Positions 8,371 through 16,646 of a stretch of DNA of 35,154 nt are shown in pieces. Location of the stretch: assembly GCA_029861705.1 (NCBI GenBank), contig JAOTYW010000003.1, positions 1 to 35,154 on the forward strand, in the 5' to 3' direction. The notes under the pieces are model-generated. The model saw only the letters and a list, made by a program, of their open reading frames with translations. It did not search any database and was not told the DNA's origin. Each line of letters starts with the position of its first letter. Position 1 is the stretch's first letter. This DNA comes from Flavobacteriaceae bacterium (lineage in GTDB: Bacteria; Bacteroidota; Bacteroidia; Flavobacteriales; Flavobacteriaceae). The position numbers and the translations under genes are program-made.

Positions 8371-8408
8371 CACGCAAGGATTAGATTGTTGCGCGTGCCT
8401 GGTTTTTT
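8371..8408 (+). terminator. Possible weak terminator after the sprE-bactofilin pair
   Basis: CACGC (8371-8375) can pair with GCGTG (8393-8397), and a run of six T follows at 8403-8408. The stem is short and the T-run is five bases away. The right arm overlaps the likely -33 region of atpZ, so this is tentative. Confidence 0.3.
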
Positions 8409-8418
8409 GTTACCTTTC
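8389..8418 (+). promoter_or_regulatory. Candidate promoter of the ATP synthase operon (TTG-N19-TACCTTTC)
   Basis: TTG at 8389-8391 is followed after 19 bp by TACCTTTC (8411-8418), a good fit to the Bacteroidota -33/-7 pattern apart from the last base. The predicted transcript start falls almost on the GTG at 8426, so the atpZ leader would be absent or only a few nucleotides long. Confidence 0.5.
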
Positions 8419-8425
8419 CAAAGAA

Positions 8426-8638
8426 GTGGCAAAGAAAAGCAAAAGAAATTATTGGCTTAGTTTAACGGGGATCGCTGTCCAAATGGGGGTGATTATCTAC
8501 CTCGGCGCCTGGGGAGGCAAAAGTCTTGATGAACAATATAGCGACGGGGCAAATACCTATACCATCGTACTTACCCTAGCAGCTGTTGCTGTTGCTATGT
8601 ACCTGGTCGTGCGCCAGACTAAGAATCTACACGAATAA
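8426..8638 (+). CDS. atpZ: AtpZ/AtpI family protein of the ATP synthase operon
   Basis: A 70-residue protein with two membrane helices (about 10-30 and 45-64) joined by a short loop containing GAWGGKSLDEQ. It belongs to the small AtpZ/AtpI group encoded first in F-ATPase operons. In other bacteria these proteins are implicated in Mg2+/Ca2+ handling and in assembly of the c-ring. The start is a GTG at 8426; no ATG or TTG in frame fits better. The next gene begins 4 bp after its stop. Size and place match flavobacterial orthologues. Confidence 0.8.
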   Translation: MAKKSKRNYWLSLTGIAVQMGVIIYLGAWGGKSLDEQYSDGANTYTIVLTLAAVAVAMYLVVRQTKNLHE

Positions 8639-8642
8639 AGGA

Positions 8643-9029
8643 ATGAGAGAATTGAGCCGATTTTCACTCACTCTGATAAGTGCGCTGATTGTTATTGGAG
8701 GCCTGCACTACGGCTATTTCTTAATTCGGGAGCTACCTTTCTCATGGGCTGAGTTCTTCTATGGCTATGGGATCAATTTTGTTATGGCCCTGATCGTGTA
8801 TGGAGCTATGCGCTATCTGGCAAGTAAGAAATCCACATACCTGGGTTTCCTTTTTCTCGGAGGTAGCGCCTTTAAATTTGCAATTTATTTTTTATTGATC
8901 GACCCGGTTTTCAGAGCTGATGGCAAACTCAGCTTCTCAGAATTCTTCCTCTTTTTCATCCCGTATTTAATCTGTTTGGCAATAGAAACTTTGGCCGTGA
9001 TCCAGCTTCTCAAAAAGATGGAGAAATAA
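8643..9029 (+). CDS. DUF6168 family membrane protein (AtpI-like) in the ATP synthase operon
   Basis: A 128-residue protein with four predicted membrane helices (about 8-26, 35-55, 63-82, 95-118). The ORF track begins at 8586 inside atpZ. The ATG at 8643, just after the atpZ stop, is far more likely and gives MRELSRFSLTL. Position between atpZ and atpB is where proteobacteria carry AtpI, so it may be an AtpI analogue assisting Fo assembly (inference from context). I recall DUF6168 as the family placed here in flavobacteria, but no motif proves it. Confidence 0.65.
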   Translation: MRELSRFSLTLISALIVIGGLHYGYFLIRELPFSWAEFFYGYGINFVMALIVYGAMRYLASKKSTYLGFLFLGGSAFKFAIYFLLIDPVFRADGKLSFSEFFLFFIPYLICLAIETLAVIQLLKKMEK

Positions 9030-9088
9030 GCCCTGTTATCCCGCCAAAATATTAGATTAAATGCTTTTTTTCTTCAAATAGATTAACG

Positions 9089-9097
9089 TACATTTGC
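9089..9097 (+). promoter_or_regulatory. Candidate internal promoter -7 element TACATTTGC before atpB
   Basis: A perfect TAnnTTTG plus C, 34 nt upstream of the atpB start, in the 101-bp gap after the DUF6168 gene. A T-rich stretch but no TTG lies at -33. It could drive the structural atp genes separately from atpZ and the DUF6168 gene. Confidence 0.55.
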
Positions 9098-9130
9098 AGC
9101 GATTTTTAGGGACCTGTTTTTCAAATATTT

Positions 9131-10243
9131 ATGCATTACCCAAATATGGCAAAAATCCTATTCTTATTAGTCTTGATGACTTCACTTACCGGATTCGGAA
9201 AAGAGGTAAATGCAGAGATAGCTGAAGAAGGGAAAGACATCAAATCTGAGATCGATGCATATATTCAGCATCACTTGAAAGATGCGCACGATTTCACACT
9301 TTTTTCCTACACTGATGGAGAAGGCACTAAAAAACACGTAGGATTTCCACTTCCTGTTATACTCTGGGATGAAGGCCTTCATCTGTTTTCTTCTTCCAAA
9401 TTTCATCATGGCGAAACTGTAGCACAGTCCGGTGATAAGTATTATAAACTCTACCATAGCAAGATATATCGTACAGATGCTCAAGGGGCCATCAACTACG
9501 ATGAAAATCACCATCCGACCAATGTAAAACCAATAGATTTCTCAATGACCAAAAGTGTGTTAATGATCATCTTCACAGGTCTGCTGATGTTTTGGCTTTT
9601 CAGAAGTCTGGCCAGATCTTATAATAAGAATGACGGAATTGCAACAGGTGCAGGAAGATTTTTTGAACCTGTTATCTTATATATTCGGGATGATATAGCT
9701 CGTTCAAATATTGGTGAGAAACGCTATGAGAAGTATATGCCTTTTCTCTTGACGATATTCTTTTTTATCTGGTTCCTCAATATGTTTGGACTTACACCAT
9801 TTGGCGTAAATGTCACCGGAAATATTGCGATCACTACGGCCCTTGCCTTACTTACGTTCCTGATCACGAATTTCACTGGGACCAAAGATTACTGGAAACA
9901 CTTATTTGACCCACTGGGGGATTCGATGCCCTGGTATGGTAAATTACCTTTATATGTGATTTTGATCCCTATTGAACTCCTGGGATTGTTCATTAAACCT
10001 TTTTCGTTGCTGATTCGACTGTATGCGAATATGCAGGCCGGACACATCGTGATCATGAGTTTGATCGGGTTGATGTTCATTTTCAAGAATTGGATCGGGA
10101 GTCCATTATCATTTGGATTGGCTTTCGCCATATCCCTTATTGAAATATTAGTGGCCCTATTGCAGGCGTATATTTTTACGATGCTTTCGGCCTTGTATTT
10201 TGGCTTTGCTTCCGAAGAACATGAACATGCGGAAGCTCATTAA
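9131..10243 (+). CDS. atpB: F0F1 ATP synthase subunit a
   Basis: A 370-residue Fo subunit a forming the proton half-channels beside the c-ring. A hydrophobic N-terminus (MAKILFLLVLMTSLTG) looks like a signal peptide. A long periplasmic extension follows (to about residue 135), a known feature of Bacteroidota AtpB that makes it over 100 residues longer than the E. coli protein. The membrane core starts near 140. The essential Arg, in LLIRLYANMQAGH, is Arg296. The second Met (codon 6) may be the true start because it opens the signal peptide cleanly. A His/Glu-rich tail ends the protein. Confidence 0.95.
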   Translation: MHYPNMAKILFLLVLMTSLTGFGKEVNAEIAEEGKDIKSEIDAYIQHHLKDAHDFTLFSYTDGEGTKKHVGFPLPVILWDEGLHLFSSSKFHHGETVAQSGDKYYKLYHSKIYRTDAQGAINYDENHHPTNVKPIDFSMTKSVLMIIFTGLLMFWLFRSLARSYNKNDGIATGAGRFFEPVILYIRDDIARSNIGEKRYEKYMPFLLTIFFFIWFLNMFGLTPFGVNVTGNIAITTALALLTFLITNFTGTKDYWKHLFDPLGDSMPWYGKLPLYVILIPIELLGLFIKPFSLLIRLYANMQAGHIVIMSLIGLMFIFKNWIGSPLSFGLAFAISLIEILVALLQAYIFTMLSALYFGFASEEHEHAEAH

Positions 10244-10273
10244 TTTGAATGTTTAATTTTTAATTATATATCT

Positions 10274-10477
10274 ATGACTATTCCAAGAATTGTAGGCGCA
10301 GGATTGATTGTGATCGGCGTTGGTGTTGGTATCGGTAGGATCGGTGGTCAGGCTATGGAAGCGATTGCGCGACAGCCTGAAGCATACGGTAAGATCCAGA
10401 CAGCGATGCTTATCGTAGCAGCACTTATTGAAGGAATTGGCTTCGCGGCATTGTTTGCCACAGCGGAACCTGCTTAA
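10274..10477 (+). CDS. atpE: F0F1 ATP synthase subunit c
   Basis: A short 67-residue two-helix proteolipid. Helix 1 carries the GxGxGxG packing motif (GVGVGIG, 15-21), the loop is ARQPE (32-36), and helix 2 holds the ion-binding Glu53 in LIEGIGF. In Na+-coupled rings a Gln in helix 1 and a Ser/Thr next to the Glu complete the site. Here those positions are Ile20 and Gly54, so proton coupling is predicted. An AT-rich leader precedes the ATG. A strong hairpin follows the gene, fitting the need for about ten c copies per complex. Confidence 0.95.
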   Translation: MTIPRIVGAGLIVIGVGVGIGRIGGQAMEAIARQPEAYGKIQTAMLIVAALIEGIGFAALFATAEPA

Positions 10478-10487
10478 TTAATTACAG

Positions 10488-10526
10488 GCAGACGATCGTA
10501 ACGGTTGGTTCCGGTCGTCTGCTTTT
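10488..10526 (+). terminator. Intercistronic hairpin between atpE and atpF
   Basis: GCAGACGA (10488-10495) pairs with TCGTCTGC (10515-10522), extended by up to three inner pairs including one G-U, and TTTT follows. It looks like a leaky terminator or an RNA-stabilising 3' end placed just after the c-subunit gene. Either would raise atpE message over the distal genes. Confidence 0.65.
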
Positions 10527-10557
10527 ATGAATACGTCATATTTAATTCAAAAACACA

Positions 10558-11058
10558 ATGGAACAATTGCTTGAAGAATTTTCGCTAGGCCTTTTTTTCT
10601 GGCAGACGCTTTTGTTTTTACTGCTATTATTTCTTCTGTGGAAATACGCCTGGAAACCAATTCTCGGCGCAGTCAATGACAGGGAAGAAGGTATAAAAAA
10701 TGCGTTAGCTGCTGCTGAAGATGCAAAGAAAGAAATGCAGAATGTTACAGCGGATAGTGAGAACTTGCTCAAAGAGGCCAGGGCAGAACGAGAAGCGATG
10801 CTAAGAGATGCACGTGATATTAAAGAGAAAATGCTTGCAGACGCGAAAGGTCAGGCAAAAGCCGAAGGCGATAAAATGATCAAGCAGGCCAAGGCTGCTA
10901 TAGAAAGCGAAAAGAAGGCAGCTGTTGCTGATATAAAAAGCCATGTAGCCAATCTTTCAGTAGATATCGCCGAAAAGGTACTGAAAGAGCAATTGGATAA
11001 TAAGGAAAGACAACTCAAGATCATTGACGATTTCCTGGATGATGTTACCTTAAAATAA
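10558..11058 (+). CDS. atpF: F0F1 ATP synthase subunit b
   Basis: A 166-residue peripheral-stalk subunit. One N-terminal membrane helix (LGLFFWQTLLFLLLLFLLWKY, about 10-30) is followed by a long Ala/Lys/Glu-rich coiled coil (40-140) and a C-terminal segment that contacts delta. It dimerises and holds the catalytic head static against the rotor. The ATG at 10558 puts the helix at the usual place. Length is typical. AtpH follows 5 bp later. Confidence 0.95.
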   Translation: MEQLLEEFSLGLFFWQTLLFLLLLFLLWKYAWKPILGAVNDREEGIKNALAAAEDAKKEMQNVTADSENLLKEARAEREAMLRDARDIKEKMLADAKGQAKAEGDKMIKQAKAAIESEKKAAVADIKSHVANLSVDIAEKVLKEQLDNKERQLKIIDDFLDDVTLK

Positions 11059-11063
11059 ATCGA

Positions 11064-11603
11064 ATGATCCGTTCAAGAGTAGCAATACGATATGCTAAAG
11101 CACTTTTAGATCTATCTGCCGAGCAGAATTCCCTGCAGCAGATCGATGCTGATATGCGCCATATTGCCCAGTCAATGACGGAGAATCCAGAGCTGCTACA
11201 GTTGCTGAAAAATCCGATCGTAAATCGGGATGTTAAAAAGGAAGAGCTCATAGCTTTTTATGGAGATTTAACGCCACTTTCGCTTGATATGATCGGCTTG
11301 TTGATAAGAAATAAACGCATTGATCTATTAGACGAGGTTGCCTTACAATTCATGATTCTCTATGAGAAACTAAAGCAAGAAGATGTCGCAACGGTAACAA
11401 CAGCAATACCATTAGACAAGAACCTGGAAGAAAAATTACTAAAGAAATTAAAGATGCTTACTGGAAATACGGTAAGCCTTGAAAATATAATAGACGAATC
11501 CATTTTAGGTGGATTCATACTTCAAATGGGAGATATTCAATACAATGCCAGTATTGCCAATTCTGTGGAGAAGTTGAGAAAAGAATTTAATAAAAGTATA
11601 TAA
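11064..11603 (+). CDS. atpH: F0F1 ATP synthase subunit delta
   Basis: A 179-residue OSCP/delta subunit that caps the F1 head and binds subunit b. The N-terminal helical bundle starts with RYAKALLDLSAEQ, a standard OSCP opening. The C-terminal region has the conserved DESILGGFILQMGD strand-turn followed by a final helix. It lies 5 bp after atpF. A GC-rich hairpin separates it from atpA. Confidence 0.95.
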   Translation: MIRSRVAIRYAKALLDLSAEQNSLQQIDADMRHIAQSMTENPELLQLLKNPIVNRDVKKEELIAFYGDLTPLSLDMIGLLIRNKRIDLLDEVALQFMILYEKLKQEDVATVTTAIPLDKNLEEKLLKKLKMLTGNTVSLENIIDESILGGFILQMGDIQYNASIANSVEKLRKEFNKSI

Positions 11604-11609
11604 TAATCA

Positions 11610-11628
11610 GCGCGACCCCGGTACGCGC
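11610..11628 (+). promoter_or_regulatory. Intercistronic GC hairpin between atpH and atpA
   Basis: GCGCG (11610-11614) and CGCGC (11624-11628) flank a 9-nt loop in the 40-bp atpH-atpA gap. No T-run follows, so it is not a terminator. It may mark an mRNA processing or stability site, or be chance. Confidence 0.35.
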
Positions 11629-11643
11629 CAGAGCTAAATAGAT

Positions 11644-13221
11644 ATGTCAGACGTTAAAGCAGCAGAAGTTTCTGCGATCTTAAAAAAGCAACTTTCGGCT
11701 TTCGAAGCCTCGGCTACCCTGGATGAGGTAGGTACCGTACTTCAAGTCGGTGATGGGATTTCCCGGGTATATGGTCTTTCCAATGCCCAGTACGGGGAAT
11801 TGGTTGAATTTGATGGAGGTCTCGAAGGGATTGTCCTAAACCTGGAAGAAGATAATGTTGGGGTTGTACTTTTAGGTCCGTCAAAAGAGATCAAAGAAGG
11901 TTCAACAGTTAAGAGGACAGGAAGAATATCGTCTATCAAAGTTGGGGAAGGGATTGTTGGCCGTGTGGTAAATACACTTGGAAATCCCATAGACGGTAAA
12001 GGCCCGATTTCCGGAGAGCTTTATGAGATGCCGCTGGAGCGCAAAGCACCTGGAGTAATTTATCGTCAGCCTGTAAATGAGCCATTACAAACAGGGGTAA
12101 AAGCAATTGATGCGATGATCCCAATTGGAAGAGGTCAGCGGGAATTAGTGATTGGTGACAGGCAAACAGGAAAAACAACTGTTTGTATAGACACCATTAT
12201 CAACCAAAAGGAATTCTACGATGCAGGAGAACCCGTGTATTGTATTTATGTTGCTATTGGCCAGAAGGCCTCAACGGTTGCGCTCATTGCCAAGACGCTG
12301 GAAGACAAAGGAGCAATGGCATATACCACTATTGTTGCAGCAAATGCTTCAGATCCGGCCCCAATGCAAGTATATGCCCCCATGGCGGGAGCGGCCATTG
12401 GTGAATATTTCCGCGATAGCGGAAGACCTGCTCTGATCATCTATGACGATCTTTCCAAACAAGCAGTTGCCTATCGGGAAGTATCCTTACTTCTTCGCAG
12501 ACCTCCGGGGCGTGAGGCCTATCCAGGGGATGTATTCTACCTTCACAGCCGACTCCTAGAACGTGCTGCTAAGATTATCAATGATGATACCATCGCTGAA
12601 CAAATGAATGATTTACCTGAGGTGCTAAAACCTATGGTTAAGGGAGGGGGATCCCTAACGGCGCTTCCGATCATTGAAACACAGGCGGGAGATGTATCAG
12701 CCTATATCCCTACGAACGTGATCTCTATTACAGACGGACAGATATTCCTGGAACAAGACCTCTTTAATCAAGGGGTTCGTCCTGCGATCAATGTGGGGAT
12801 TTCTGTATCCCGAGTGGGTGGATCAGCGCAGATCAAATCCATGAAAAAAGTAGCTGGAACATTGAAACTGGACCAGGCACAATTCCGTGAATTAGAAGCA
12901 TTTTCCAAATTTGGTTCAGACCTGGATGCGGCCACATTAAATGTGATCGAAAAAGGGCGAAGGAATGTGGAGATCTTGAAACAAGCGCAGAATGATCCGT
13001 TTACGGTTGAAGATCAGGTAGCCATTATCTATGTCGGTTCCAAAAACTTACTTCGGGATGTTCCGGTAAACAAGGTAAAGGAGTTTGAACGCGATTTTCT
13101 CGAATTTTTGAATGCAAAACACAGAAACGTTCTGGATAGCCTGAAACAAGGAAAGCTTACAGATGAAATGACAGATACGCTTATGAGTGTGTGTAAGGAT
13201 CTGGTCGCTAAATACAAGTAA
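11644..13221 (+). CDS. atpA: F0F1 ATP synthase subunit alpha
   Basis: A 525-residue F1 alpha subunit of the non-catalytic nucleotide sites. Walker A is GDRQTGKT near 171-178. The [16 protein letters not shown] stretch carries Walker [21 protein letters not shown] and the alpha arginine-finger motif SVSRVGG (Arg390) are intact. It pairs with beta, which is encoded elsewhere: atpD and atpC are absent here, the usual split in Bacteroidota. Length is slightly above the E. coli protein through a longer N-terminus. Confidence 0.98.
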   Translation: MSDVKAAEVSAILKKQLSAFEASATLDEVGTVLQVGDGISRVYGLSNAQYGELVEFDGGLEGIVLNLEEDNVGVVLLGPSKEIKEGSTVKRTGRISSIKVGEGIVGRVVNTLGNPIDGKGPISGELYEMPLERKAPGVIYRQPVNEPLQTGVKAIDAMIPIGRGQRELVIGDRQTGKTTVCIDTIINQKEFYDAGEPVYCIYVAIGQKASTVALIAKTLEDKGAMAYTTIVAANASDPAPMQVYAPMAGAAIGEYFRDSGRPALIIYDDLSKQAVAYREVSLLLRRPPGREAYPGDVFYLHSRLLERAAKIINDDTIAEQMNDLPEVLKPMVKGGGSLTALPIIETQAGDVSAYIPTNVISITDGQIFLEQDLFNQGVRPAINVGISVSRVGGSAQIKSMKKVAGTLKLDQAQFRELEAFSKFGSDLDAATLNVIEKGRRNVEILKQAQNDPFTVEDQVAIIYVGSKNLLRDVPVNKVKEFERDFLEFLNAKHRNVLDSLKQGKLTDEMTDTLMSVCKDLVAKYK

Positions 13222-13243
13222 TTATTGACAGCAATACAGAGGC

Positions 13244-14101
13244 ATGCCTAACTTAAAGGAAATACGGAACAGGATCTCATCGGTTAAATCTACGATGCAG
13301 ATCACCAGTGCAATGAAGATGGTATCAGCATCTAAGCTTAAAAAAGCTCAGGATGCCATTACGGCAATGCGACCTTATTCCGATAAGTTAACAGAGCTCT
13401 TGCAGAATCTAAGCGCCAGCCTGGATGCAGATTCTGCCAGTGTCTATGCTAAGGAAAGGCCTGTAAATAAGGTATTGATCGTTTCTATCACCTCCAACAA
13501 AGGTCTGTGCGGGGCATTCAACTCAAATATCATAAAGCAATCTGTGTCTTTATTGCATGGAGAATATGGTGAAAAGGAGGTCTCTTTTCTATGTGTGGGT
13601 AAAAAGGGAAATGATATATTGGGCAAAAGACATACGATTGTAGAGAATTGCAGTGATGTCTTCGATGACCTGACCTTTAACAAAGTTGCGGATATTGCAG
13701 AACAATTGATGTCCTATTACAGTGAAGGTACGTTTGACAAAATAATCCTGGTCTATAATAAATTCAAGAACGCAGCTACTCAGACCCTGATGACGGAGCA
13801 GTACTTGCCTATTATACCCATTGAAGGAAAACGCTCGCAAACCGATTATATCCTTGAACCAAATGAAGCTCAAATAGTTTCTCATTTGATACCAAAATCT
13901 CTGAAAACACAACTTTTTAAGGCTATCAGAGATTCGTTTGCCAGCGAACATGGCGCACGAATGACCGCCATGCATAAAGCGACAGACAACGCCTCTGAAC
14001 TAAGAGATCAACTTACCCTGACTTACAATAAGGCTCGGCAGGCAGCCATTACCAATGAGATCCTTGAGATCGTTGGAGGCGCTGAAGCATTAAAAGGCTA
14101 A
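13244..14101 (+). CDS. atpG: F0F1 ATP synthase subunit gamma
   Basis: A 285-residue central rotor shaft. The N-terminal helix (LKEIRNRISSVKSTMQITSAMKMVSASKL) and the C-terminal helix (ATDNASELRDQLTLTYNKARQAAITNEI) form the coiled coil inside the alpha3beta3 head. The Rossmann-like middle domain contains ITSNKGLCGAFN. It is the last gene of this ATP synthase operon, 22 bp after atpA. A sigma-54-like element begins 5 bp after its stop. Confidence 0.97.
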   Translation: MPNLKEIRNRISSVKSTMQITSAMKMVSASKLKKAQDAITAMRPYSDKLTELLQNLSASLDADSASVYAKERPVNKVLIVSITSNKGLCGAFNSNIIKQSVSLLHGEYGEKEVSFLCVGKKGNDILGKRHTIVENCSDVFDDLTFNKVADIAEQLMSYYSEGTFDKIILVYNKFKNAATQTLMTEQYLPIIPIEGKRSQTDYILEPNEAQIVSHLIPKSLKTQLFKAIRDSFASEHGARMTAMHKATDNASELRDQLTLTYNKARQAAITNEILEIVGGAEALKG

Positions 14102-14106
14102 TCTTT

Positions 14107-14122
14107 TTGGCACCAATTTTGG
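14107..14122 (+). promoter_or_regulatory. Sigma-54-like -24/-12 element (TTGGCAC-N5-TTGG)
   Basis: TTGGCAC (14107-14113), five bases, then TTGG (14119-14122). The GG and G(G) doublets are exactly 10 bp apart as sigma-54 requires; only the last base differs from the consensus TTGC. It lies 35 bp before the lipoprotein ATG at 14158. No activator site was identified. Confidence 0.4.
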
Positions 14123-14157
14123 ATGTCTATCTTTATAGTATTGAAATTTTACAACCT

Positions 14158-14661
14158 ATGAAGAGGTCCATGTTTGTATTACTTATTCTAATGATGGGAT
14201 TATACGCCTGTTCTTCACAAAAGAAGTTAACAGAAGAAGCTCCTTTTACTATCTCTAATGCGATCTGCCAAACATGGGTAGGGGGTATGGAACAAACCGG
14301 TCATGGCACAGAGGTTACCTTAGACCTGGATGCATTGCCAGGTGCTCAGATCACTTTAGTAGAAATGTACTTTCGCGGACGTGTAGGTGATATAAAAATG
14401 GCCACTACTCCAGATGGTATTAAGGCCACCTGCAATTTTATTGAGCAGCCCAAGGAAATTGCTATGCATAGTGATCCCGCTAAAGAGGTTGGTAATCAGC
14501 CCCCCAGAGTAAGGTCAGAAAAGGAAATAAAATTCCCTTTTGAATTGGAACCTAATGAAGCAGTGGTCAGCTATATGGAAAATGACAGTTTAAAGTATTT
14601 TAAAGTAGTTAATGTAGTGGATAAACCCGGGCGTGTATACCAATCACGACCCAATAATTAG
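14158..14661 (+). CDS. Lipoprotein of unknown function
   Basis: I use the ATG at 14158 rather than the track's TTG at 14107. It gives a clean type II signal peptide, MKRSMFVLLILMMGLYAC, with the lipobox Cys at 18. The mature protein (about 150 residues) is polar and likely beta-rich. It contains FTISNAICQTWVGGMEQTG near its start, a DLDALPG turn, and a basic/proline segment QPPRVRSEKE. I do not recognise a named family. Similar small lipoproteins occur in flavobacteria. It follows atpG but probably has its own promoter (see the sigma-54-like site). Envelope location is the only safe inference. Confidence 0.7.
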   Translation: MKRSMFVLLILMMGLYACSSQKKLTEEAPFTISNAICQTWVGGMEQTGHGTEVTLDLDALPGAQITLVEMYFRGRVGDIKMATTPDGIKATCNFIEQPKEIAMHSDPAKEVGNQPPRVRSEKEIKFPFELEPNEAVVSYMENDSLKYFKVVNVVDKPGRVYQSRPNN

Positions 14662-14663
14662 AC

Positions 14664-14694
14664 TTTGCCGACAGGCTTTTAATAGCTACTTTTA
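14664..14694 (+). promoter_or_regulatory. Candidate promoter TTTG-N19-TACTTTTA of the flippase operon
   Basis: TTTG begins at 14664, and after 19 bp comes TACTTTTA (14687-14694). This is one of the best -33/-7 pairs in the window, with only the final A off consensus. The flippase start lies 19 nt downstream. Confidence 0.55.
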
Positions 14695-14713
14695 GCCCAT
14701 AATCTCGCTCCGG

Positions 14714-16183
14714 TTGGGTCTCTTTAGAAATCTTTTCAAACAAACATTCATCTATGGCCTGGCAACAGTCTTGCCAAGGATGCTCTCTTTCTTATTAGTC
14801 CCTCTTTATACAAGGGTAATGGCCCCGGAATCATATGGTGAAGTAACGCTTATTTATGCAGGCTTTGCCATTTTCAATGTGTTTATGGCCTATGGCATGG
14901 AGACCGCATTCTTTAGATTCTATTCCAAGGAAGGACGGAAGAATAGCGTAGTCTCTACAGCGCTGATCTCGCTAACAGCCAGTAGTTTTTTAATTGCACT
15001 AGTGGTGTTATTATTTAAAGATGCACTTGCCGGTCTATTGAATATACAGCCCCGCTTCTTTTCCTATGTGGTGATCATACTTGTTCTGGATGCGCTTGCA
15101 ATCATTCCATTTGCCTGGTTGAGGGCGATGGAAAAGCCAACCAAATATGCCATTATTAAAATAGTAAATGTTGCAATAAATCTTGGCCTCAATATCTTCT
15201 TGCTCGTTCTGCTGCCTAAACTGGCTGCGGACACAGAAAGCGGACTCTGGAATAAGATCTATGTACCCGATTTTGAGATTAATTACATTTTGATCGCAAT
15301 TGTGATCGCCAGCGCAATCACCCTGTTACTTGTGGGGAATATTTATACCCGACAAACATTTGTATTCGATGCACAGTTGTGGAAGAAAATGCTTCGCTAT
15401 GCGCTTCCGGTCATGATCGCTGGGGTTGCCTTTACCATTAATGAAGTCTTTGATCGAATATTACTGGCTGAATTATTGCCGCAGGATATAGCTAAAGCTG
15501 AACTGGGAAAGTATCAGGCGTGTTATAAATTAGCCCTGTTTATGACTTTATTTGCAACTGCATTCAGATTAGGAATTGAACCCTTCTTTTTTAAGCATGC
15601 AAACTCCTCAAATCCGCAAAAAGCATACGGACAAATCACTAACTATTTTGTCATCCTCGGAAGCCTTATCTTACTTACAGTAGTTGTATTTATTGATTAT
15701 GTAAAACTGATTATTGATGCAGCTTATTGGGAGGCGCTTTACATAGTTCCGATTATTTTGCTTGCCGGTTTTTGCCTGGGGATTTATCACAATCTCTCCG
15801 TCTGGTATAAAGTAACAGACCGCACACATGTGGGGGCAATTATCTCCTGTATCGGAGCCGTATTAACGATTGTAATCAATATCATGCTTATCCCAAAAAT
15901 TGGCTACCTGGCTTCAGCCTTGGCAACTTTGGCAGCCTATGGAAGCATGATGACTATCTCATATTTTTGGGGCAAAAGACAGTATCCAATTCCCTATAAT
16001 ATGCGAAAAATCGGCTTTTATTTAATAACTTCAATACTCTTCTCAGCCCTTGTGTTCTATGTATTCAACAGAAATATACTAATTGGTATATCATTTTGGC
16101 TTCTTTTCCTAGCCCTTGTCTACAAACTTGAAGGCCGTGAACTAAAAAACATATTTCTTTCCAATGAAAGTGAACATCATTAA
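14714..16183 (+). CDS. MOP-superfamily polysaccharide flippase (Wzx/MurJ-like)
   Basis: A 489-residue polytopic protein with about 12-14 membrane helices spread along its whole length. The TTG at 14714 gives [20 protein letters not shown]. The [15 protein letters not shown] segment is typical of oligosaccharide flippases of the MOP (MVF) superfamily in flavobacteria. Such proteins move undecaprenyl-linked sugars across the inner membrane. No glycosyltransferases flank it, so the substrate (capsule, O-antigen or peptidoglycan precursor) is open. Its 3' end overlaps the dUTPase start by 20 bp, implying co-translation with dut. Confidence 0.85.
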   Translation: MGLFRNLFKQTFIYGLATVLPRMLSFLLVPLYTRVMAPESYGEVTLIYAGFAIFNVFMAYGMETAFFRFYSKEGRKNSVVSTALISLTASSFLIALVVLLFKDALAGLLNIQPRFFSYVVIILVLDALAIIPFAWLRAMEKPTKYAIIKIVNVAINLGLNIFLLVLLPKLAADTESGLWNKIYVPDFEINYILIAIVIASAITLLLVGNIYTRQTFVFDAQLWKKMLRYALPVMIAGVAFTINEVFDRILLAELLPQDIAKAELGKYQACYKLALFMTLFATAFRLGIEPFFFKHANSSNPQKAYGQITNYFVILGSLILLTVVVFIDYVKLIIDAAYWEALYIVPIILLAGFCLGIYHNLSVWYKVTDRTHVGAIISCIGAVLTIVINIMLIPKIGYLASALATLAAYGSMMTISYFWGKRQYPIPYNMRKIGFYLITSILFSALVFYVFNRNILIGISFWLLFLALVYKLEGRELKNIFLSNESEHH

Positions 16184-16598
16184 TATATCATCTAATGCCC
16201 TGCCAGAATATGAAACAGAGGCATCTGCCGGTATGGACCTGCGCGCTAATGTGGCATCACCCATTGTGTTGAATCCAATGGAGAGAGCGCTTATCAAAAC
16301 CGGTTTATTTATTGAATTACCTGTAGGAATAGAAGCACAGGTCAGGCCCAGAAGTGGTCTTGCATTGAAAAAGGGAATCACGATTTTGAATACGCCGGGA
16401 ACTATTGACGCGGATTACCGGGGCGAGATTGGTGTGATTCTTGTAAATCTTTCACAGGAAGCGTTTACAATTGAACAAGGGGATCGTATTGCCCAATTGG
16501 TTATCGCCAGGCATGAACGTGCAACGTGGAACAAAGTAGATTCCTTATCTGTCACCTCACGGGGTGAAGGAGGCTTCGGAAGTACCGGGGCAGAATAA
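16164..16598 (+). CDS. dut: dUTP diphosphatase
   Basis: A 144-residue trimeric dUTPase that cleaves dUTP to dUMP and PPi, keeping uracil out of DNA and feeding dTMP synthesis. All five motifs are present: SAGMDLRA (21-28), [11 protein letters not shown] (61-71), [15 protein letters not shown] (76-90) with catalytic Asp83 and Tyr85, the GDRIAQLV stretch (106-113), and the C-terminal P-loop-like [10 protein letters not shown] (133-142). It begins inside the flippase gene (20-bp overlap). Length is standard. Confidence 0.97.
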   Translation: MKVNIINISSNALPEYETEASAGMDLRANVASPIVLNPMERALIKTGLFIELPVGIEAQVRPRSGLALKKGITILNTPGTIDADYRGEIGVILVNLSQEAFTIEQGDRIAQLVIARHERATWNKVDSLSVTSRGEGGFGSTGAE

Positions 16599-16615
16599 GA
16601 TTGCGCAATTGTAGC

Positions 16616-16623
16616 TACCTTTG
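16616..16623 (+). promoter_or_regulatory. Candidate -7 element TACCTTTG before the TPR gene
   Basis: A full TAnnTTTG match, 23 nt before the ATG at 16647. A TTG at 16601 is too close to serve as -33. It may give the TPR-DUF4292-EnvC set its own promoter. Confidence 0.45.
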
Positions 16624-16646
16624 TACGAAGAACTTAACGAAGACAA

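Noticed and set aside
8586-8642. Upstream start of the DUF6168 gene
   Set aside because: It overlaps atpZ by over 50 bp and gives a Cys/Arg-rich tail; the ATG at 8643 follows the atpZ stop directly.
11644-14101. Loss of atpD and atpC as a damaged ATP synthase operon
   Set aside because: Bacteroidota normally carry atpDC at a separate locus; all genes here look intact.
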